From contig NC_134145.1 of the NCBI RefSeq assembly GCF_033958435.1, positions 34,437,501 through 34,501,500 of the forward strand: 64,000 nt of DNA. Direction: 5' to 3'. The number at the start of each line of letters is the position of its first letter. Positions within the stretch are counted from its first letter, which is position 1. This DNA is from Carettochelys insculpta. Its lineage: Eukaryota > Chordata > Testudines > Carettochelyidae. Below are positions 23,624 through 35,099 of the stretch, piece after piece. A program made the translations under genes and the position numbers. Under the pieces are notes generated by a model, which worked only from the letters and a program-made list of their open reading frames with translations, did no database searches and was not told where the DNA came from.

Positions 23624-24904
23624 CTATTTAATGGTCAAAAAATTCATAAGTCAACCATCGTATTTTAAAAGTTTGGGTATTTTCCATTACTAAAATCTGA
23701 GATTTTAAATGCTTCAAATGGTGAAACTGATTTCAGTTCTACTTTGTGTAATCAAATTGTCAAGATGTTACCTATTATACTTAAGACACTTTACTAATTG
23801 TAATAAAGTATTCCTTTTGGAAGTCCACATGACACTCAGATTATTTTCTATTACATGTGAGGTGTTTTTAACAAATACTAGTATTTACATTTCTAATGCA
23901 GACTTGTTACAACTGTAAAAACAAAAAGGTGTGTCCTGTGATTTCAAGCACAGCCCTGAAAGTAAACAAATCTTTGTTTATTTAAATTATGAAATAGAGG
24001 TAAAACAGACCTGCAAAAACAATCAGCCACCTAGATTATAATTTCCCTGTTTATGTACTATATTTCAAAACAGCAAATAGAACATGAAAGACAGTTCATA
24101 AAAATGTCAGCACAAAGTTTTAGATACATATTGCTGAGTGTTAAGTAATTTAGTTTGATTTTTAATAAGCAAATCAATGTAACTGGGAAAGTAATTACTT
24201 CTTTATGAAATGCAATGGACAGGGAAAACATTCTGCTGTAAAAATACTTCCCATTGTTTCAAGAGCTGGAGAAAAGCAAAAAAAAATCTTCAACAAAGAA
24301 GATACCTGCCCATCTAGCATAGCACAGGAAACTGTAGCAGAGTGGAACGGATACCACTGTTTTTGGAGAAGAGTGGGCTATTAGCTATTTATTCTCTTCT
24401 CATTAAAAGAGTGTGAAAAAGTTTTCATCTGAAATCTCGCAAAGATAGGTTTGGGTTGACTTAAACTATCCAATGAACCAAGGAAGTCAAAGGTTTTGGT
24501 AATGTTGAAATGAAATATTTTCATCTAAAAAAAACTGTGTTAAGACTTTAACAAAGGCAAAGAGGACTCTATTCACAAAACAGGAGAAGGTAGTGGTGAT
24601 GGCAGTGGCATGCCAGCCACATTTCAGAAAGGGTGATCTACGAGCACTGATGAGGGGTGAGTGCTACAGGATTCTAACAGTGAGCCTAATTCTGCTTACG
24701 TTACTCATGCAGAGTCCTATTAAGCCACTGAAGATTGCGGCGTAGAAGCCAAGCAGACTTGGCCTCCTGTAACATAAAAAGTCTGTGCCAAATGGTATAA
24801 AATTTTAATTGTTTTCATGACTGTCCCACATGATAAAATGCTGCCACCTATCAACCCCCGGCTCTGCTGCTGTCGTCTAGCAGCTGTCAGGAATAAGGCT
24901 GTTC
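23624..24904. other. Interval with no recognised gene or repeat
   Basis: AT-rich unique-looking sequence; no frame above 70 residues and no domain seen. Confidence 0.4.
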
Positions 24905-25190
24905 TGAGTAGTGATGGATGACAGAACAAGGAGCAGTGGTCTGAAGTTACAGAGGGAGAGGTGTAGGTTGGATATTAGGAAAAACTATTTCACCAGAAAG
25001 GTGGTGAATCACTGGAATGCTTCACCGAGAGAGGTGGTGGAATCTCCATCCCTAGAGGTTTTTAAGTACCAACTTGACAAAGTCCTGGCTGGGATGCTTT
25101 AGTTAGGGTTGATCCTTCCTTAGGCAGGGGGCTGGACTAGACGACCTCCTAAGATCCCTTCCAGCCCTAGGATTCTGTGGTTCTACGAAA
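24905..25190 (+). mobile_element. CR1 3' fragment
   Basis: Encodes the last RT residues (DRTRSSGLKLQRERCRLDIR, then [17 protein letters not shown]) and the 3' UTR with GGGGGCTGGACTAGACGACC, ending at ATTCTGTGGTTCTACG. A separate insertion from the CR1 that starts just after it. Confidence 0.8.
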
Positions 25191-25535
25191 ACATAGAGAG
25201 ATCCTGCAGGTAGCATTCTCTGAAATCCTTCGTCTCGCATGTGGAGAACCCGTAAGACAGGCCAAACTGCAGGGTCTCAGTGTGTGGATAAAATAATGTT
25301 CAGAGTAGGGGATTTAGGTTCATTAGGAACTGGAGGGAAACATTTGGGAGAGGAGACTATACTGGAAGGATGGGATCCACCTAAACCAAAATGGAACCAG
25401 ATAGGCAGCATATTAAAAAAGCCTTAGAGAAATTTTTAAAATAGGGGCTGGGAGACAGCTGCAGGTGCAAAGGCGTACATGGCTGGGACAGAGACATCCC
25501 TTGGGGAAGATTTATTACTATGAGATACTCTATGT

Positions 25536-26146
25536 CGGAGGAACATTTTGTGGTTTAGGGGCCACTGACCCACAGAAAAAAAAGTCTGTGTGTGGAAAGG
25601 GGTTGCCAGGGAGCAGGCTGTGTGTGCAGTGTCTGGGTGGGAGGGAGGGTTGATGAGCAGGCTGGGGAGGTGGGGTGGCAGGCCAGAGGGGGGACGCAGG
25701 AAGAGGCAGGGTATTGGGGCACTTCCCTGGGGGTGGGAGACACAGGTGGCTCTGATATCCTGTGCTTCAGGCACTGCTCCACCCCCCAACCCCTTGGCTA
25801 TTATTCTCAGCTACTGGGAGTGACAGGGGTGGAGCCTGCAAGCAAGCGCAGTCACAAAGCTTCCCTGCACGGCTGTTCCCCCAGCCAGTGGGAGGGAGGA
25901 GAAATGGCAGCATGCAGAGCTGCTTCCTCCCCCCTGCAAGGCAGAGCCCTTGGGCTGGGTGCAGTCCATGAGCCTCAGCATCATTCCCTCTCCTGTAGCA
26001 GGGAGCCAGGCTTGCTGCCCCCAGGTGGGCACCTTGGTGACCCAGGGGGGAAAGGCACAAAGGCTCAGTGGGGGCAGTGGAAGGTTAGTTCGTAGCCTCA
26101 CCAACTGAATCAAAGTAAGCTGCAAGCCACAGGCTCCCCATCTCTG
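25536..26146. mobile_element. hAT-type non-autonomous element inside CR1
   Basis: 611 bp, flanked by an 8-bp near-duplication CTCTATGT (25528-25535) and CTCTATAA (26147-26154). The CR1 reads straight across the pair (CTCTATGT then CCTAGTG). The right end is CTCCCCATCTCTG, a degenerate hAT end. GC-rich interior; the several overlapping 70-170 residue frames on both strands have no domain and are composition artefacts. Confidence 0.6.
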
Positions 26147-28324
26147 CTCTATAACCTAGTGTAGGAGAGCATAGTAGTTGAATAAGTAGAGGTAGGAACT
26201 GAAGAGAAACAGTCAAACCAAAAAGAATCCCATTCAGTTACATCACATGAAGGCAAACTACTAGACAATGACAAGCGTGTAAACTCCTTGTACACAAACG
26301 CAACAAATCCAACTATTGAGATGGGGGAGCTTCAGAAAGTGATATTAAAGGGGGCTATTGATATGACAGGCATTGCAGAAACTTGATGGGATGAGGATCA
26401 CGAACGGGACGTGGTATTGGAGGTAACAATAGAATAGGTCATGTTGTTGGGTGAGTGGCAATGTGTGAAAAAGCAATCCTATACACTAAACATCTCAAAT
26501 CAAAGAGCATGATAGAACCTTTATGGATTGAAATTCCATTTAGTAATAGATATATACTGCAGACAACCCGACCTGGACTGTGAAGTACTCAGAGAGATGA
26601 GAGGCTACAAAACTACTACATATGGGGGATTTCAACTTCAGGATGGTATGCAGAGAGAAATTTTCTGAACACAATTCCTGACTGCTCCTTGCAGAAGCAG
26701 CTAGTCCTGGAACCTGAAGCAATTCTTGATTTGATTTTAAGCGGCACACAGGCTCTGGTCCAGGCAAAGACTATCACTGAACTGTGTGGTAATAACCATA
26801 ATGAGAATAAATGTAAAGTTCTTGTAGGAAAGAAAATACCAAAGAAATCCAACCCAGTAGCTTTTAACTTTTTTTTTAAAGTGTTAAATGAGGCTGCTAG
26901 TTACATGGAAATTAAAAGGAACAGTCACCAGATTGAAAAGCCAGCCACAGAAGATGAAAAGGAAAAAAGAAAAAAAGAAACAGAAAGAGAAAGAGGAGAA
27001 AAGCTACCATGGCTAAACAGAGTGAAAAAGGAGATTAAAGACGGACATCTTTAAAAATTGGAAGTCAAATCCTACTGAGGAAAAGAGAAAGAACCTTAAA
27101 TTCTGGCCAATTAAATTTAAAAGTAGAATTAGGCAAAAGAATTTGAGGAGCTACTTGCAAAAGACAAAAAATTTGCTCTTAGTTTTTCTAAGTATATCAG
27201 AAGCAGGAAAACTGCTAGTCTGGGGGTCCACTGAACGATCAAGGCCCTGAAGAAGCCCTCCAAGGAGTTAAGGCCTGTCTTTACTACAGGGGAGGTAAGC
27301 GAGACTTTCCATACCTGAGCCATTCTTTTTAGGTGACAAATCTGAGGACCTATTCCAGATTCAGATGTCACCTTAGGTTTTGGAACTGATTAAAATTAGC
27401 AGATAGCAACAACAGTAATAAGTCACCAGAGCCAGATGGTATTCACCCAAAAGTTCCACAGGAACTTAAATATGATTTTGTAGAACTAGCAGCTGAGATA
27501 TGTACCTGTCACTTAAATCAACCTCTGTTCAGGATGACTGGAGGCTAGCTACTGCAACACAAATTTTTAAGAAAGACTTTGGAAGCAATCCTGACAATTG
27601 CAGACCAGTAAGCTTAACTTCAGTACCAAAGTGGCTGACACTGTAGTAAAAGAACAGAATTAGCAGGAATACGGATGAGTGATATGTTGGGGAAGAGTCC
27701 CAGCTTTTTAAAGGGAAATCAGGTCTCACCAATCCATATGAATTCTTTGAGGAAGTCAACTAACATATGAACAAGAATGATCAGACTTTCTGAAAGTCTT
27801 TGACAAGGTCCCTCACAAAAGGTTCTTATGCAGAGTAAGATGTCATGGAATTAGAGGGAAGCTGCTCTAATGGATCAGTATCTGGCAGAAAGATAAGAAG
27901 CAAAAATATATCAATAAATGGTTCATTTTCAAAGATGAGAGAGGTAAATGGCAGGGTACCCCAAGGATATGTACTGGGATTGGTGCTGTTAAATACATTC
28001 AAAACAGATCTAAAAAAGGGGTAAAAAATTAGGTGGATATGTTTACATATGACACTAAATCACTCAAGCTAAGTATAAAGCAGTTCATGAAGAGTTATAC
28101 CAAGATCTCATAATACTGGGTGATGGGGCAACAAAATGGGAGACGAAATTCAATATTGATAAATGCAGATTAACACAGATTAGAAAATGGAAGCCCAACT
28201 ATACATACAAATTGATTGAGTCTAAATTCTTGAGTGGTAACAGCTAACAATCTTGACATTATTTTGAATCATCCTTGGAAAACATCTGCTCAATGTACAG
28301 GAGTAGTTAAAAAAACCTACCAGA

Positions 28325-28650
28325 TTGTTAGAATCATAGAATCACAGGGCTAGAAGGGACCTCAGGAGGTAATCTAGACCAGCCCCCTGCTTCAAGCAGG
28401 ATCAACCCCAACTAAGTCATCCCAGCCAGGACCTTGTCAAGCCAGGATTTAAAAACCTCTAGGGATGGATAATCTACCACCTCTCTAGGCAACACATTCC
28501 CACGCTTCGCCACCATCCTAGTGAAGCAGTTTTTCCTAATATCCAACCTACACCTCTCCTTCTGTAACTTCAGACCATTGCTCCTTGTTCTGCCATCTGT
28601 CACCACTGAGAAGGAGTTTATCTCCATACTCTTTAGAGCTTCCCTTTAGG
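28325..28650 (-). mobile_element. CR1 3' fragment nested in older CR1
   Basis: The minus strand encodes the CR1 C-terminus (DGRTRSNGLKLQKERCRLDI, then [17 protein letters not shown]) and ends in GATTCTATGATTCTAA-like tail at 28330. It splits the CR1 25195-28775. Confidence 0.75.
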
Positions 28651-28775
28651 AAGTTGAAGGGAACCATTAGAAACAGGATAGATAATTAGACAGTAAATAT
28701 TATGTCAGTATAAGTTCATGCTTTGACAACACCTTGAATACTGCATGAAGTTCTGGTCACCCCCGCTCACAAAAT

Positions 28776-29205
28776 AGCAGTGACTGCTGGGAAGGGACAT
28801 AAGTGGGGCACCAGTCACATGACTAATCCCACATGACTCTTCCCTCCATTATGCTGGGCCGCAGGACTGGCCTGCAGAACCCTGCTGCCTGCTCACCAGC
28901 TCCATGTGAGAAAAGGCCTTCCAGTTTGAGCCACTCTCCTGCTGAACTCTCTGTCAGGAGCTGACTAACTGGACAATTCCAAGGCCTCTGAAGAATGTAC
29001 CATATGAGCATCATTTTGATGAGCTCAGCAAGGAAGTACCATGTTACTGATGTACTACAGGTGTTAAATTGAATTTTTATTTTTGGAAATTGTCTGAATC
29101 ATGTTAAGACTATGTAAACAGGATCTGAATGAATGCTTCCTGAACAACTATCTGGAAGATGGGGAGAGACCCTGGGTGTCTATTTAGTTTATTTCAGCTT
29201 TCCTT
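28776..29205. other. Interval with no recognised gene or repeat
   Basis: Unique-looking sequence between the CR1 and the tRNA-like foldback. Nothing recognised. Confidence 0.35.
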
Positions 29206-29586
29206 GTGTAGTACCCAGAGGCACTGAGACCTCATATTAGGGTGAGTGAAGTCTCTGCTTGAGAGCCAGCTGGCCTTGAGCTCATGCAGTAGAGCACAGG
29301 GCTTTAGCCCCTATGATTGCAGGTTCAATCCCGGGTGCCAGTGACCCAGGTCTGTCAGCGTTACAGTCTGGGGGCTTGTCTGGGACAAACTGCTGGAAGG
29401 GCTCAGGATGTGCTTCCTCAGCCCAGGGAAGCATGTAGTACCCAGAGGCACTGAGACCTCAGACTAGGATGAGTGAAGTATCTGCTCTACTGCATGAGCT
29501 AAAGGCCAGCTGGCTCTCAGGCAAGGCTGTAGAGCAGAGGCTGCACTCACCTTAGTATGAGGTCTCAGTGCCCCTGGGTACTACAC
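29206..29586. repeat. Foldback repeat carrying tRNA-like promoter boxes
   Basis: The 46-bp ends (29206-29251 and 29541-29586) are inverted copies: GTAGTACCCAGAGGCACTGA against TCAGTGCCCCTGGGTACTAC. A third copy of the end lies inside at 29433-29478, in direct orientation. Between them, GAGCTCATGCAGTAGAGCAC resembles a Pol III A box and GCAGGTTCAATCC a B box (29280-29330). An inverted A-box-like piece lies near 29490. A related minus-strand copy is at 35318-35470. Likely a tRNA-derived repeat rearranged as a dimer. Confidence 0.6.
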
Positions 29587-29860
29587 TTAGGCTGTGTCTA
29601 CTCTACAAAATAAGTAAGCAACTTCAAAGAAGAGCATCCACACACAAAGTGCACACTCCCTTACTTCGAAGCAGGCTTTCCCCTACTTCGAAGTTAAACG
29701 TCCACACACAAATACTCCCTGCTTTGAAGTAAGGAGACAGGAAATGATGCAGGCATGGGGTCACAATGAGCCCTTCCGGGCTCCCAGCCAGACAACCCCT
29801 TAAAGGGCCCCTCCCAGCAGCCACAGCCCACATGTGCTCAAGGCTGACAGCCTGAAGACC

Positions 29861-31135
29861 ATGCCAGCTCCCCTCCTCAGCGAGGACGATGCCCTCGCAA
29901 TCCTGCTCAGCCTGCTGGCTGTGCTGCTCACCATGCAGCACCAGCAGTGCAGGCGGCTCGCTCATTTGGGACCCAGCCTTGAGGCCCTTACCACCCTCAC
30001 GCTACCCTTCCCCCGGTGGGCCTACGCCACCAGCACCGAATGGTGGGACCGGCTGGTGCTGGAGAACTGGGACAACGAGTGGTGGCTCAGGAATTTCAGG
30101 ATGACCAACCAGACATTTGAGGACCTCTGCCATTGGCTTGCCCCAGTCCTCCAGCACTGGGACACCTGTATGTGCCCAGCGCTCCTGGTGCAGAAGAAGG
30201 TGGCCATTGCACTATAGTGGCTGGCCCCTACCGACAGCCACAGATCTGTCGGTCACCAATTTGGCGTAGGCAAGGCCACCATCTGAGCAGTGCTGAAGGA
30301 GATATGGCCAGCCCTCACCATGGACCCACCCTAGGGAGGGGGCAACCAGTCAGGGAGGAAGGGGCACCCAGTGTGGGGCAGGAGCAGGGGGCTCAAGGTA
30401 GAGGACAGAGGGGCACCTGGCAGGGGGCTCCCGGTGAGGGGTAGGGGGCTCCTGGTGGAGGGGTTTGGGGCCCCCAGTCCAGTGGTAATGGATATCCCCT
30501 ACTTCCCCCTACAGGTCATCCAAGCCATCAACACAGTGTTCCTGCGACATGTCGTGACCCTGGGGGACCTGGGCTTCCCCAGCTGTTTTGGAGCCCTGGA
30601 CGGGACACGTTGCGATCTGGGCTCCGGACCACAGCGGGGGCAGCTACATAAACAGGAAGGGGTACCACTCAGTGGTACTCCAGGCCCTGGTGGACGCAAG
30701 GGGCCGTTTCCTGGACGTGTGTGTGGGGTGGCCGGGCAGGGCCCACAATGCTTGGGTGGTCCGGAATTCGTGGCTGGGACGCCAGATGCAGGAGGGTACG
30801 TATGCCCCCCCTCCCCCCAGTGGGAGCTCCTGCTTGGGGACATCACGATGCTCCCTGCATTGTGGCCAACACTGCATATGTGGCTCATGCAGCCCTATAC
30901 CAGCCACACCACACCAGCCCAGGGCATCTTTAATGGTTGCCTCAACCATGCCAGGGGCACAGTCGAGTGGATGTTCGGGAGGCTGAAGGGGAAGTTTCTC
31001 TGCCTCCTCACTAGGCTGGATGTCAGCCTCTTGAAAGTCACTGCTGCTTGTTGTGCCCTCCAAAACTTTGTGGAGGGCCGCCGGGAGCCCTTCATGCAGG
31101 GCTGGGCCGCAGACCAGGGAGGGAGGCGGCTATGA
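29861..31135 (+). pseudogene. Harbinger DDE transposase, copy B
   Basis: Starts MPAPLLSEDD at 29861. Exon 1 contains WWLRNFRMTNQTFEDLCHWL and GHQFGVGKATI. The donor at 30302 is mutated (GAG|AT). The acceptor CCCCCTACAG|GTC at 30514 is good. Exon 2 reads GFPSCFGALDGT (first Asp), shifts frame near 30605, continues APDHSGGSYINRKGYHSVVL, shifts again, and ends with ARGTVEWMFGRLKGKFLCLL (catalytic Glu) and a C-terminal tail. The second catalytic Asp is Asn (VANTAY). Three frame breaks, a stop and this change make it inactive. Confidence 0.8.
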
Positions 31136-31693
31136 GGAGCCGTCCACTGCCCTGTGCCATGAGGCACAGTGGGATGGGGTCAGGGTCCAGGATGTCCTGT
31201 GCCAGGCCTTCACACAGGGCCAGCCCTGAGCCCCCCACAGGCCACACACCACCCTGCACCCCTCACACCCCCAGTCCCAGGAAGCACCAGGGACATGGGC
31301 TAGGGTGGGAACAGGAAGCTTTAATGGGGGAAATAAAGTAACATACAATACTGAATGGAATGTGGAAACTTTCGTGTGCACGGGAGCGCTGGTTGGCAGT
31401 GGGGAGGCAGGGGACTGGACTGGAGAGGAGCCAGGATGGGGGACCGAACTGGAAGGGGGCTCTGGCCAGGATGGGGGTTGGTTTGAGGCATGGGGGGCCG
31501 GGAGCCACGGCGGCCATGGCCACCCCTACTGCTCTGGGACCGGCGTCCCCTGCAGGGCTGTGATGAGGCCGGGACCAAGGGGAGGTAGGGCTAGGGTGGG
31601 GCTGCCGCAGGCTCTGCCCCCATGGGGTAAACATGAGGGGCCACTGGGGCTGGGCCAGGAGCGCCCGCCTCCATCAGCAGCCACTGGGCCAGC

Positions 31694-32921
31694 TCAAAGG
31701 CACTTGGCTGGCGACACGTCCACCACACGTCGGGCGGTGGCTGGAGGGGCGGTTGCGGAATGGCCTGGGGAGGGGGCGGGAGGCTGGGTGAGGTGGCCAG
31801 CCAAGGCCTGGAGCACGGCATCTATGCTGTTGGCCAGCCTCACCCCCACATCCCACTCCATTGCCAGCCATTCCCGCAGCATGTTGGTCAGCTCCCACAT
31901 GACCACCCCATTGGTAGCCGCCTGGTCATCCCTCTGCCGCCGTCTCCGAGGGGCCCATCCACGGTCGTGGGGGGATGCAGGCTGGGGCAATAGCGCGGCC
32001 TCCCAGCCTTCCACAGCGCAGCCCACTCAGGACTGCAGGGATGGCCGGCTGGCGAGGGACCTGTGGAAACAGGAGGGGATGGGGGACAGACCGTGAGTGT
32101 TGGCTCCTGACTTGCAGGGCGGTGGGGGAGGGGCTGGATCTCCCACTCCCTTACCCCCTGCTCCACCTCCCTGCCGCCCGATGGCCCATGGGATCCTGGA
32201 TCAGCCCATGCTCCCCCCCTCCCCCATCCTCAGGTGTGTGGACTGTGGTGCTATTTTGGGAGGGGCCCCGTCCCCATCCCTTGGGATGTCCGACTCGCCC
32301 TGAACATACCGGCTGTGACCTCCTGGGGCTGGGGCGAGTTCCGGCTGGATGATGCCTGGCTTGGTGTTCCAGAAGGGAAGGTGATGATGAGGGTGCCGTC
32401 GCTGGAGCCCCCGTCACCCCCCTCAGTCTCAGCGGGCCAGTCTCCACCCAGGGGGCTGGTGGTGCTGGAGGGGCCTGCCTCCTTGCTACTGTCCACGGGG
32501 CGGGGAACGGAGGTGTCCACTACATGCTCCGGGCTGGCCACCTCCCTCGGCCCCAGGAGCCTGTGCAGCTCCTGGTAGTGGGGGCAGTGGATGGGCCATG
32601 CCCCCGACCCGCTGGCAGCATCATGGGCCTTGATATATGCCTGGCACAGCTCCTTGACTTTGATTCGGATGCTGCTACCAGGGTGGTTGGGGTGTCCTTG
32701 GGTGGCGAGACCTCTGGCCAACCAATTAATTGGTCAAATGCCTCGGCATTGCACTGGCGGGTTCCGGTTTGCCGCAGGACTTCCTCCCCTCGCAGAGTGA
32801 GGAGGTCCTTCAGCTCTGCCTCTGTCCAGGGGGCTCCCTCCTGGTGCCGCCCTTGCCTGGGCCCTGTGAGTCCTGGGACCCCTCCTCTGGAACTCCCAGA
32901 GGGGGAAGGGGGTCCTGTCAT
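31694..32921 (-). pseudogene. Harbinger Myb/SANT-like DNA-binding protein, copy B
   Basis: N-terminal domain: APWTEAELKDLLTLRGEEVL with a tryptophan-led helix, then after a frameshift RIKVKELCQAYIKAHDAA and CPHYQELHRLLG. This is the pattern of trihelix/Myb-like partners of Harbinger transposases. An acidic Ser-rich stretch follows. A later segment (31694-32026) reads RRRQRDDQAATNGVVMWEL and resembles the helical C-terminal part of these proteins. In the family this protein brings the transposase to the DNA ends. The frame is broken, so non-functional. Confidence 0.7.
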
Positions 32922-33383
32922 GCAGCCATGGTGGGTAGGGGCTGCAGAGGCTGGCAGGTGCTTTGAGCAGGGGCAGTCTGGGGCACAGCTCGTGCTGCCC
33001 CTGCTTGTGGCACACTCTCAGCTTCCTGCCTGGCATTGCCAGGGAGCTGCTTCCTTTATGGCAGCTGGCACGGACCATAGAGCCCTGCCTGGGCTGGCCA
33101 GACTGTCTCCATCCTCTGGGTGGGGGGGGTTCCTCCTTGGAGGACTCCTTACTTCAAAGTAAGGAGTGCAGAGCATCTACACCCATTAACTTTGAAGTTA
33201 CAGGTCGAAGTAAGCCACTGCTCCATTCCTGGGAATGGAGTAGTGACTTCAAAGTGATCCTGCCTTACTTCAATGTTAACTTTGAAGTAAGGAAAAGCAT
33301 GTGTAGACACTCCGCAGGCTATTTTGAAGTAACCCCATACTTCAAAGTTAACTTTGAAGTTAATTTGTAGCGTAGACACAGTC

Positions 33384-33794
33384 TTAGATTAGTTAGATAT
33401 TCAGCAGATGGTGTGGTGTTTTGCTTACCATAATCAACTTAATTTGTGATGCAACAGCAGCTACACTGGAATTAAATGCAGGGATAATGAAATATGGTTA
33501 CCAGTGTTTGTAATTATTGTCAGACTGTGCTTAACCTGTTTCAAAGGAAAGGGCTCACATGCACTGTGGGCCCATGATTCCAGATTACTGACTGGTGGCT
33601 TGGTGTGGTAAGGTGTCATTCTGTGGAAGCAGGAACAAGTCAGGTCTCCCAAAAAAATCTCATAAGAAGAATCCAAAAGTGCCTGTCTAAGAACATCAGT
33701 GAGATGTCCAAACAGGATCAGTGCTCTGTCACCGGAAATATTAACAAGCTGTTCTAAGGGAAACAGGCATAGACCACACCCCATGATTGCACCA
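33384..33794. other. Interval with no recognised gene or repeat
   Basis: Sequence between Harbinger copy B and the orphan Myb-like gene. It may belong to the decayed Harbinger that carried that gene, but I see no supporting landmark. Confidence 0.3.
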
Positions 33795-34400
33795 TACTAT
33801 TATCGGTAGAAAAAAGCATATGTACCATAAGTGCCCCCTCCAGCAACCCAGTTTGACTCCAGAGCCTTCTCACGAGCTAAGGGGAGGGGTTCCAAGTCAA
33901 GAAACTGCTCCTGACTTGCAGGATCAGCTTCTGCACTTGACTGCACCCTGCTGTTGTCCACCTCTTCCTCATCCAACAACTCAGACCCCACTTCATCATC
34001 CTGCCAAGCAACACTGTTTACTGAGGAGGCGTGCATCTTCTGGGGGAAGGGGTTGCATCTGTCCCCAGAATAGCATGAAGCTCACCATAACAACGTTTCT
34101 GGGGAGATGCCCCATACTCACCATTAGCTTCTTTGCACTTTTGGTAATTTTGCCTCAGCACCTTGATTTTAATGCAGCATTGCTGAGCATCCCTGGTGTA
34201 CCCTTTCTGAATCATGCCTTTTAATGTCTTCACATAAATGCTGGCGTTTCTTTTGCTGGCTTTATGCTGCACAAAGATAGCTTCTTCCCTACACACTACA
34301 AAAGTCCAGGATCTCCTGATGGCTCCATGCTGGTGATCTTTTGCAACCCTGGGAACCCATGACTACAAAGTGTACTTCAGAAGCGTACTCCTGATGTCTG
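33795..34400 (-). pseudogene. Orphan Harbinger Myb/SANT-like gene fragment
   Basis: The minus strand reads SPAWSHQEILDF, stop, REEAIFVQHKASKRNASIYV, then YTRDAQQCCIKIKVLRQNYQ and GELHAILGTDATPSP. An acidic tail with LLDEEEVDNS and SQEQFLDLEPLPL follows. This is the Myb-like partner protein of another Harbinger family, abundant in turtles. No transposase gene or clear ends flank it. A TTAAATT-rich miniature-like piece at 34640-34755 could be one end. One frameshift near 34030 and at least one stop. Confidence 0.65.
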
Positions 34401-35099
34401 CTTGCCATGCTGGCCAGAGAGGAAAGGAAATGAATTCAAAATTCCCAGACTGATGACTACTTCTTCCTGTCACCTACTCCCTGCTGACCCAGAGAGCAGC
34501 AGAGGTAAAGCAAGGACCAGAAAGGACACACAGAGGGGCACTGTGCCAGCATTTATGTGGTGTTGTCTGCACTTGTATAGGTCAACATTGAAAAAACAAC
34601 TTTTAGGAGTTACTCCTGGTGAATTTGGCTATAAAAAAGTCGAACTCAGAGCCTCTTAAATTGACCTATTGAGCGCTGTGGTAAAGACTGATGGTTTATA
34701 AAAATTGACCTAAGACCCTTAAATTCAACTAATCCCCTAATGTAGACCTGGCGTGAGAGTGAGAAGGGTGAAGGGGCACGGCAGCTATTCTGGTCAGGAG
34801 ATTACATTTCCTGACCCGGGTAGTGCCTGTACTGGTTTGACCTGTTGCCCCTCCACCCACAACTGTTCAAACAATAGAGCTAAATAGGCTTCATTAGGAG
34901 TCTCTTTCTATAACAATGTTTTAATTGTAGTAGATTGTACTTCAGCCCTGACTCCTAGGAGCTAAAATCACTGGGAGCTGAAATGGAGCAGTGTTTCTGT
35001 CCACCTGCAAAAGAGCTGACAATTCCTAAGAGACTGATGGGTAGTGGTCTCAGATGAGCGGTGGACAGCACCAGAGCTTTTGAGGAGTAAAGGGACTTG

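Larger units (their letters stand above)
25195..28775 (+). mobile_element. Old CR1 LINE with nested hAT and CR1 insertions
   Basis: ORF1 esterase-end sequence occurs at about 25200-25535. The endonuclease start follows the hAT (about 26150-26450, including a decayed DIDMTGIAET stretch). The endonuclease-RT linker is at 26600-27300 and RT at 27390-28320. RT resumes at about 28650-28775 after a nested minus-strand CR1 piece. The SPEPDGIHPKVPQELKYDF stretch near 27430 is the RT start. Stops and frameshifts are frequent. The 3' UTR is missing. Confidence 0.65.
29590..33383 (+). mobile_element. PIF/Harbinger copy B, two-gene element with TTA duplication
   Basis: 3.8 kb with ends GGCTGTGTCTACTCTAC and GTAGCGTAGACACAGTC. 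A 3-bp duplication TTA lies on both sides (29587-29589, 33384-33386), the hallmark of this superfamily. It carries a plus-strand DDE transposase and a minus-strand Myb-like gene. Subterminal zones are packed with CTTCGAAGT-type motifs. A CCCTTAAAGGGCCCCTCCC stretch at 29797-29815 precedes the transposase start. Confidence 0.85.

Noticed and set aside
25590..26125. Overlapping 70-167 residue frames on both strands
   Set aside because: GC-rich interior of a hAT-type insertion. Frames exist on both strands, no domain or splice logic.
29275..29345. Possible tRNA gene
   Set aside because: A- and B-box-like stretches are present but the arms do not form a sound cloverleaf, and relatives exist as repeats.
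31263..32578. Many plus-strand frames rich in Gly, Pro and Arg
   Set aside because: They are shadows of the minus-strand Myb-like gene and GC-rich Harbinger DNA.
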